Positions 59,300 through 64,000 of a stretch of DNA of 64,000 bases are shown here, one piece after another. Source of the DNA: Selenomonas sputigena_A (GTDB taxonomy: Bacteria > Bacillota > Negativicutes > Selenomonadales > Selenomonadaceae). Below the pieces are notes generated by a model. That model searched no databases. It had not been told where the DNA came from and worked only from the letters and a program-made list of their open reading frames with translations. The stretch covers positions 1,426,001 through 1,490,000 of the forward strand of contig NZ_CP194411.1 in assembly GCF_051603425.1 (NCBI RefSeq), given 5' to 3'. A program made the translations under genes and the position numbers. The stretch's first letter is position 1; every line of letters starts with the position of its first letter.

Positions 59300-61741
59300 A
59301 TGGCAAACAAGAGGAATGAGCTGGGGCTGGCAAAGGAAGGTTTGAAACAAAAGTTTCTGGCTACGGCGCATATCCTGTGGGGCCGGGATTTTGCGGATCT
59401 CACGTCGCATGAAGTCTATGCGACGATCGTTTCCGTCGTGAAGCAGTATATCAGCGAGAATTGGGTCAAGACGAACAAGGCTTATATGAAGCGGCGCGAC
59501 AAGCAGATCTATTACTTCTCGGTCGAATTCCTGCTCGGCCGCCTTCTGCGCTCCAACCTCGTCAACCTCGGAGAGATGGAGCTTTTCCATGACGCACTTG
59601 AGGAACTGGGCATCGATCTTAACCAGAGCTTTCCGGAGGAGCCGGATGCGGGGCTTGGCAACGGTGGTCTCGGCCGTCTTGCTGCCTGCTTCATCGACTC
59701 GATGGCTTCGCTTGGCTTGCCGGGACACGGCTGCAGCATTCGCTACCAATACGGTCTTTTCGAGCAGAAGATCATCAAGGGGAATCAGGTCGAAATTCCG
59801 GACAACTGGCTTGGCAACGGCTTTGAATGGGAATACCGCAAGGCGGACAAGGCGGTCAATGTCAAGTTTAACGGCAATGCCTATATGAAAGAACAGGAAG
59901 ACGGCAGCCTTGCGCTCGTTCACGAGGACTACATGACGGTCATGGCTGTTCCCTACGATGTGCCTATCGTAGGCTTCCGCAACAACACGGTCAACACGCT
60001 GCGCCTCTGGAACGCCGAGGTCAACCGCGATTTCTCCGACTACGGCACGATGACGCGCGAGCAGCTGCAGGCGAAAAAGGAATACCGCAACTTCGTCGAG
60101 AGCATCACGGAGTATCTTTATCCGGACGACAGCTCCTATGAAGGACGCCGCCTGCGTCTGATCCAGGAGTACTTTTTCGTATCGGCTGGCGTGCAGAGCA
60201 TCGTGCGCCATTACTTGCTCGCGGGGATGGATCTCAAGGAGTTTGCGAAGAAGGTTGCCATCCATATCAACGATACGCATCCGGCTGTCGCTGTGGCGGA
60301 GCTCATGCGTCTTTTGGTGGACGAGCAGGGATTTGAGTGGGACGATGCATGGAAGATCACCCGCGAGACGATGGCCTATACGAACCATACGATCATGCCC
60401 GAGGCGCTGGAAAAATGGCCGATTGATATGTTCCGTCCGCTCCTGCCGCGCATCTACATGATCATCGAGGAGATCAACCGCCGCCATCTCGAGGAGGTCA
60501 GGAAACGCCGCCCGAACGATGAGCAGATGGTGCGGGAGCTTTCGATCATCGAAGACGGGCAGGTGCACATGGCGCGTCTCGCGATTGTCGGCAGCCATAG
60601 CGTGAATGGCGTTGCGGCCATCCATTCGGACATCCTGAAGAACGACACGCTGAAGTTCTTCCATCGCTATTATCCGGGCAAGTTCAACAACAAGACGAAC
60701 GGCATCACGCACCGCCGTTGGCTGATCAGCGCGAATCCCGAGCTTACAAGCCTCATCGATGAGACGATCGGCGATGGTTGGCAGAAAGCGCCCGAACAAC
60801 TCTCAAAGCTCAACGATCATGTGGCGGACAAGGGCTTTTTGCAGGAGCTCGATAAGATCAAACGCCTGAGGAAGATCGATCTCGCCGATTATATCCATGA
60901 GCACGGCGGCGTGCGCATCGATCCGGATTCCATTTTCGATATCCAGGTCAAGCGCATCCATTCCTACAAGCGGCAGATCATGAATATCCTGCATATCATG
61001 TATCTCTACCATGAGCTCAAGACGAACAAGCGCTTCCGGATTCCGCCGACGACACGCTTCTTCGGCGGCAAGGCGGCGCCTGGTTACTACATAGCAAAGG
61101 AGACCATCCGCCTGATCAATGCCGTGGCGGAGAAGGTCAACAGCGACAAGGCTGTCAATGAGATGCTCAAGGTCGTGTTCATCGAGAACTTCGGCGTCTC
61201 CATCGGCGAAATCGTCTATCCGGCGGCCGATATTTCCGAGCAGATTTCGACAGCCTCGAAGGAAGCCTCCGGCACGGGCAACATGAAATTCATGATGAAC
61301 GGCGCACTGACCCTGGGGACGCTCGACGGCGCGAATGTCGAGATCAGCCAGGCTGTGGGACGTGAAAATTGCGAGATCTTCGGCCTCCGGGCGGAAGAGG
61401 TGCTGAATTACTATGCGACAGGCAGTTACAAGGCATGGGATGAGTTCAATACGAATCCGGCCGTACGCCTCGTCGTCTCACAGCTGGTCGACGGCACATA
61501 CGGCGATTTCCATTCGCTGCGTGACTATCTGATCCAGGGCAACGACGAGTTCTTCGTGCTGAAGGATTTTTCGCCTTATGACAGGGCGCATAAGAATATG
61601 AACCAGAAGTATGAGAACAGGAAGGCGTGGCTGACGTCTTCGGCTATCAACATCGCCAACTCCGGCGTATTCTCGTCGGATCGTACGATTCGCGAATATG
61701 CGGACGACATCTGGCATGTGAAGCCGGTCATCATCGCCTGA
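59300..61741 (+). CDS. glgP: glycogen phosphorylase GlgP
   Basis: Releases glucose 1-phosphate from glycogen ends. An 813-residue phosphorylase with the substrate-loop block EPDAGLGNGGLGRLAACFIDS, GYGIRYQYGLF-like CSIRYQYGLFEQK, and the PLP-binding segment EASGTGNMKFMMNGALTLGT (Lys663). GAKAAP-type GGKAAPGYYIAK is also present. AGGAGGA precedes the ATG. The N-terminal regulatory region of animal enzymes is missing, as usual in bacteria. Confidence 0.95.
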   Translation: MANKRNELGLAKEGLKQKFLATAHILWGRDFADLTSHEVYATIVSVVKQYISENWVKTNKAYMKRRDKQIYYFSVEFLLGRLLRSNLVNLGEMELFHDALEELGIDLNQSFPEEPDAGLGNGGLGRLAACFIDSMASLGLPGHGCSIRYQYGLFEQKIIKGNQVEIPDNWLGNGFEWEYRKADKAVNVKFNGNAYMKEQEDGSLALVHEDYMTVMAVPYDVPIVGFRNNTVNTLRLWNAEVNRDFSDYGTMTREQLQAKKEYRNFVESITEYLYPDDSSYEGRRLRLIQEYFFVSAGVQSIVRHYLLAGMDLKEFAKKVAIHINDTHPAVAVAELMRLLVDEQGFEWDDAWKITRETMAYTNHTIMPEALEKWPIDMFRPLLPRIYMIIEEINRRHLEEVRKRRPNDEQMVRELSIIEDGQVHMARLAIVGSHSVNGVAAIHSDILKNDTLKFFHRYYPGKFNNKTNGITHRRWLISANPELTSLIDETIGDGWQKAPEQLSKLNDHVADKGFLQELDKIKRLRKIDLADYIHEHGGVRIDPDSIFDIQVKRIHSYKRQIMNILHIMYLYHELKTNKRFRIPPTTRFFGGKAAPGYYIAKETIRLINAVAEKVNSDKAVNEMLKVVFIENFGVSIGEIVYPAADISEQISTASKEASGTGNMKFMMNGALTLGTLDGANVEISQAVGRENCEIFGLRAEEVLNYYATGSYKAWDEFNTNPAVRLVVSQLVDGTYGDFHSLRDYLIQGNDEFFVLKDFSPYDRAHKNMNQKYENRKAWLTSSAINIANSGVFSSDRTIREYADDIWHVKPVIIA

Positions 61742-61964
61742 CGACGGTCTGCTGCCCTTTGCGCTTTGGACGGAAGAGCGGCAGCCTGGAATTTCCTGCC
61801 GAGAAGCAGCTTTGCAGCTTCGCAGGCTGGCAGGTTCGTAGGATCTGTGAGGACAAGGTAAGCCGCAAGCCCAGACAAACGGGGAAAACCTTACCCGTTA
61901 TCATGTAAGGGCGATGTGAAGCGCTTTGCGCTTCCGGAGTTTTTCTAAGCTGGGAGGAATTTTT

Positions 61965-64000
61965 GTGAACGTATCTGATTTGAGTGAGTTCGATTTATTC
62001 TTATACCACCAGGGTACAAACTACCATGCTTACGAGATGCTCGGAGCCCACTTCATTGAGAAGGACGGCAGGAAAGGCGTGCGCTTTTCCGTCTGGGCGC
62101 CGCATGCGAAATCCGTAAGCGTTGTGGGGGACTTCAATGAATGGGACACGCGCACGCACGAGATGAAGAAGATCGGTGACGGCGAGATCTGGGTGACATT
62201 CATCGAGGGTCTTGAAGAGGGAGAGGTCTACAAGTATGCCATCGAGCCGCAGTGGGGCGGACCGCATATCATGAAGGCCGATCCCTATGGTTTCTATGCG
62301 GAGAAAAAACCCAAGACGGCTTCGCGTCTTTATAATCTCAACAAATATAAGTGGAACGATGCGAAGTGGCAGGAGCAGAAGCGGACGAATCCTTCCTATA
62401 CGAACCCGATGCTGACCTATGAGGTTCATCTGGGCTCCTGGAGGCGCACGCTTGAGGGCGAGTATCTCTCCTACCGCGAGCTGGCCGACCAGCTCATCAG
62501 CTATGCGAAGAAGATGAACTACACGCATATCGAGCTCATGCCTCTTTGCGAGCATCCCTTTGACGGCTCGTGGGGCTACCAGGCAACAGGCTATTATGCG
62601 GTGACGAGCCGCTACGGCGCCCCTGACGACTTCCGCTACCTCGTCGATACGGCGCACCAGAATGGCATCGCCATCATTATGGACTGGGTGCCGGGGCATT
62701 TTTGCAAGGACGAGCAGGGGCTGCGCCATTTTGACGGCATGACCCTCTACGAGTCGGACAATGAGCAGCGCGCCGAAAACTGGGAATGGGGTACGACGAA
62801 TTTCGATTACGGCCGCACCGAGGTTCAGAGCTTTCTGATCTCGAATGCCATGTTCTGGTTCGAGGAATACCATATCGATGGACTGCGCATCGATGCCGTC
62901 GCCAATATGCTCTATCTGAACTATGGCAGGAAGGACGGCGAGTGGCAGCCGAACAAGTATGGCGATACGGGGAATCTTGAGGCCATGGACTTCATCAAGA
63001 AGCTCAATGAGGCGATTTTCAAATTCCATCCCGATGCGCTGATGATTGCCGAGGAATCGACGGCCTGGCCGCTGATCTCGAAGCCGGTCTATATGGGCGG
63101 CATGGGATTCAACTACAAATGGAACATGGGCTGGATGAACGACATGCTTTCCTACATGAGCCTCGATCCCATTTATCGCAAGTGGAATCAGGACAAAGTC
63201 ACGTTCTCCTTCATGTACGCGTTCAGCGAGAACTTCGTCCTGCCCCTGTCGCACGATGAGGTTGTGCACGGAAAATGCTCGCTCGTCAGCAAGATGCCGG
63301 GCGATTATTGGCAGAAGTTTGCGGGTCTGCGCGGCTTCTTCGGCTATTGGATGGCGCATCCGGGCAAGAAGCTCCTCTTTATGGGCGGCGAATTTGCACA
63401 GTTCATCGAATGGAACTACGACGACAGCCTTGACTGGCATCTCGTCGAGGAATATCCGATGCATACGAAGATGCTCGAATATTCGCGGGCGCTCAATAAA
63501 TTCTACAAGGAAAACCGCCCGTTCTGGGAAGTCGATTTCGACTGGAACGGTTTTGAATGGATTGACTGCAACGACAGCGAAAATTCCATTATCACCTTTA
63601 TTCGGAAATCCGACAACCCGGATGATTTCATCGTCATCCTCTGCAATTTCACGCCGGAGGTGCGGGAAAATTACCGCATCGGTGTGCCTAAGAGAGGGGA
63701 CTATGTCGAGGTGTTCAACAGCGATGCCGAGGAATATGGCGGGTCGGGCGTCAGAAACGACGGCGATCTCCATACGGAAGACTATAGCTGGCATGATCGC
63801 GAGCAGTCGCTCGTCATCACCGTGCCTCCGATGGCAACCATCTATCTGAGGTTGAAAGATACGCTCCCTTTTGTCAAACGCTCCGCATCTGACGAGGAGA
63901 AGGAAGTCCTGGTAGTTCGGAGCGTGGAGAGGAAAAAGGAAAAGAAGCCCGCGAAGCCGGCGGCGATGGATGAAGAAAAGCCGAAGGCTTCGGAAGGGAA
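61965..64000 (+). CDS. glgB: 1,4-alpha-glucan branching enzyme GlgB (runs off the window)
   Basis: Introduces alpha-1,6 branches in glycogen. The GTG start has GGGAGG before it and the frame is open to the window end, at least 678 codons. Domains: N-terminal CBM48 (VRFSVWAPHAKSVSVVGDFN), then the GH13 barrel with MPLCEHPFDGSWGYQ, catalytic Asp310 (GLRIDAVANML), Glu363 (MIAEESTAWP) and LPLSHDEVVHGK, and the C-terminal beta domain ending near TIYLRLKD. Beyond the usual end the chain continues for at least 45 residues of charged, Lys/Glu/Pro-rich sequence (ERKKEKKPAKPAAMDEEKPK). A GAAGCGC/GCGCTTC hairpin lies in the leader (61917-61935). Confidence 0.93.
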   Translation, partial: MNVSDLSEFDLFLYHQGTNYHAYEMLGAHFIEKDGRKGVRFSVWAPHAKSVSVVGDFNEWDTRTHEMKKIGDGEIWVTFIEGLEEGEVYKYAIEPQWGGPHIMKADPYGFYAEKKPKTASRLYNLNKYKWNDAKWQEQKRTNPSYTNPMLTYEVHLGSWRRTLEGEYLSYRELADQLISYAKKMNYTHIELMPLCEHPFDGSWGYQATGYYAVTSRYGAPDDFRYLVDTAHQNGIAIIMDWVPGHFCKDEQGLRHFDGMTLYESDNEQRAENWEWGTTNFDYGRTEVQSFLISNAMFWFEEYHIDGLRIDAVANMLYLNYGRKDGEWQPNKYGDTGNLEAMDFIKKLNEAIFKFHPDALMIAEESTAWPLISKPVYMGGMGFNYKWNMGWMNDMLSYMSLDPIYRKWNQDKVTFSFMYAFSENFVLPLSHDEVVHGKCSLVSKMPGDYWQKFAGLRGFFGYWMAHPGKKLLFMGGEFAQFIEWNYDDSLDWHLVEEYPMHTKMLEYSRALNKFYKENRPFWEVDFDWNGFEWIDCNDSENSIITFIRKSDNPDDFIVILCNFTPEVRENYRIGVPKRGDYVEVFNSDAEEYGGSGVRNDGDLHTEDYSWHDREQSLVITVPPMATIYLRLKDTLPFVKRSASDEEKEVLVVRSVERKKEKKPAKPAAMDEEKPKASEG

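Noticed and set aside
1..64000. CRISPR array, prophage, tRNA or rRNA genes
   Set aside because: No regularly spaced direct repeats, no phage structural or integrase genes, and no tRNA or rRNA sequence was recognised by reading; a covariance-model search could still find something I missed.

Overview
The window looks like chromosome of a diderm (Gram-negative-walled) Firmicute of the class Negativicutes, most likely Selenomonas or a close relative; the assignment is inferred, not proven. Reasons: strong AGGAGG-type ribosome binding sites, frequent TTG/GTG starts, the Firmicutes-type GlgC/GlgD pair and diaminopimelate dehydrogenase occur beside diderm features (periplasmic cytochrome c maturation with NrfHA nitrite reductase, TRAP transport, an SbmA-type ABC exporter). 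Most genes are GC-rich; a few patches are clearly AT-richer.

Layout. (1) Positions 1-5540: the last codons of sbcC, then an AT-rich three-gene island (SIR2-domain protein, OLD-type ATPase, TOPRIM protein), then a second, broken copy of the sbcC 3' end. This is the best candidate for an undescribed defence system. (2) 5.5-7.5 kb: a membrane-anchored MutS-like ATPase, divergent from (3) 7.6-14.1 kb: ccmABCEF plus nrfHA, i.e. haem delivery and the multihaem nitrite reductase that needs it. (4) 14.2-18.6 kb: an accessory stretch with a DUF1858 protein, two copies of a hairpin-bearing repeat, an orphan RelB-type antitoxin, two coiled-coil proteins, an unknown protein and decayed gene ends. (5) 18.6-25.1 kb: flotillin, a TPP-riboswitch-controlled thiS-thiG-thiH-thiE operon and a DUF389 membrane protein. 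(6) 25.3-27.9 kb: a PTS IIA-Man protein, a phosphofructokinase with an altered active-site motif, and diaminopimelate dehydrogenase. (7) 28.0-35.9 kb: a PrpR-type regulator facing a six-gene operon (zinc dehydrogenase, TRAP transporter, OtnK-like kinase, OtnC-like aldolase) that reads as import and breakdown of a sugar acid. (8) 36-38.2 kb: a small hydrophobic ORF inside the third repeat copy, an unknown protein, and lysA. (9) 38.4-47.8 kb: topoisomerase III, a CNNM/CorC-type protein, an orphan HsdR-like helicase with a damaged nuclease motif, a VOC protein, a eukaryote-type hexokinase and type II NADH dehydrogenase. (10) 47.8-56.5 kb: SGNH hydrolase, YigZ, an amino-acid permease, a glycosyltransferase-methyltransferase fusion, an SbmA-like ABC exporter and a Tat-exported amidase. 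(11) 56.8 kb to the end: the glycogen operon glgC-glgD-glgP-glgB, with glgB running off the window.

Links between regions: Ddh and LysA together give the dehydrogenase route to meso-diaminopimelate and lysine; CcmABCEF serves NrfHA; hexokinase and PfkA feed glycolysis while the glg cluster stores and releases glucose. No tRNA, rRNA, CRISPR array or intact insertion sequence was seen.
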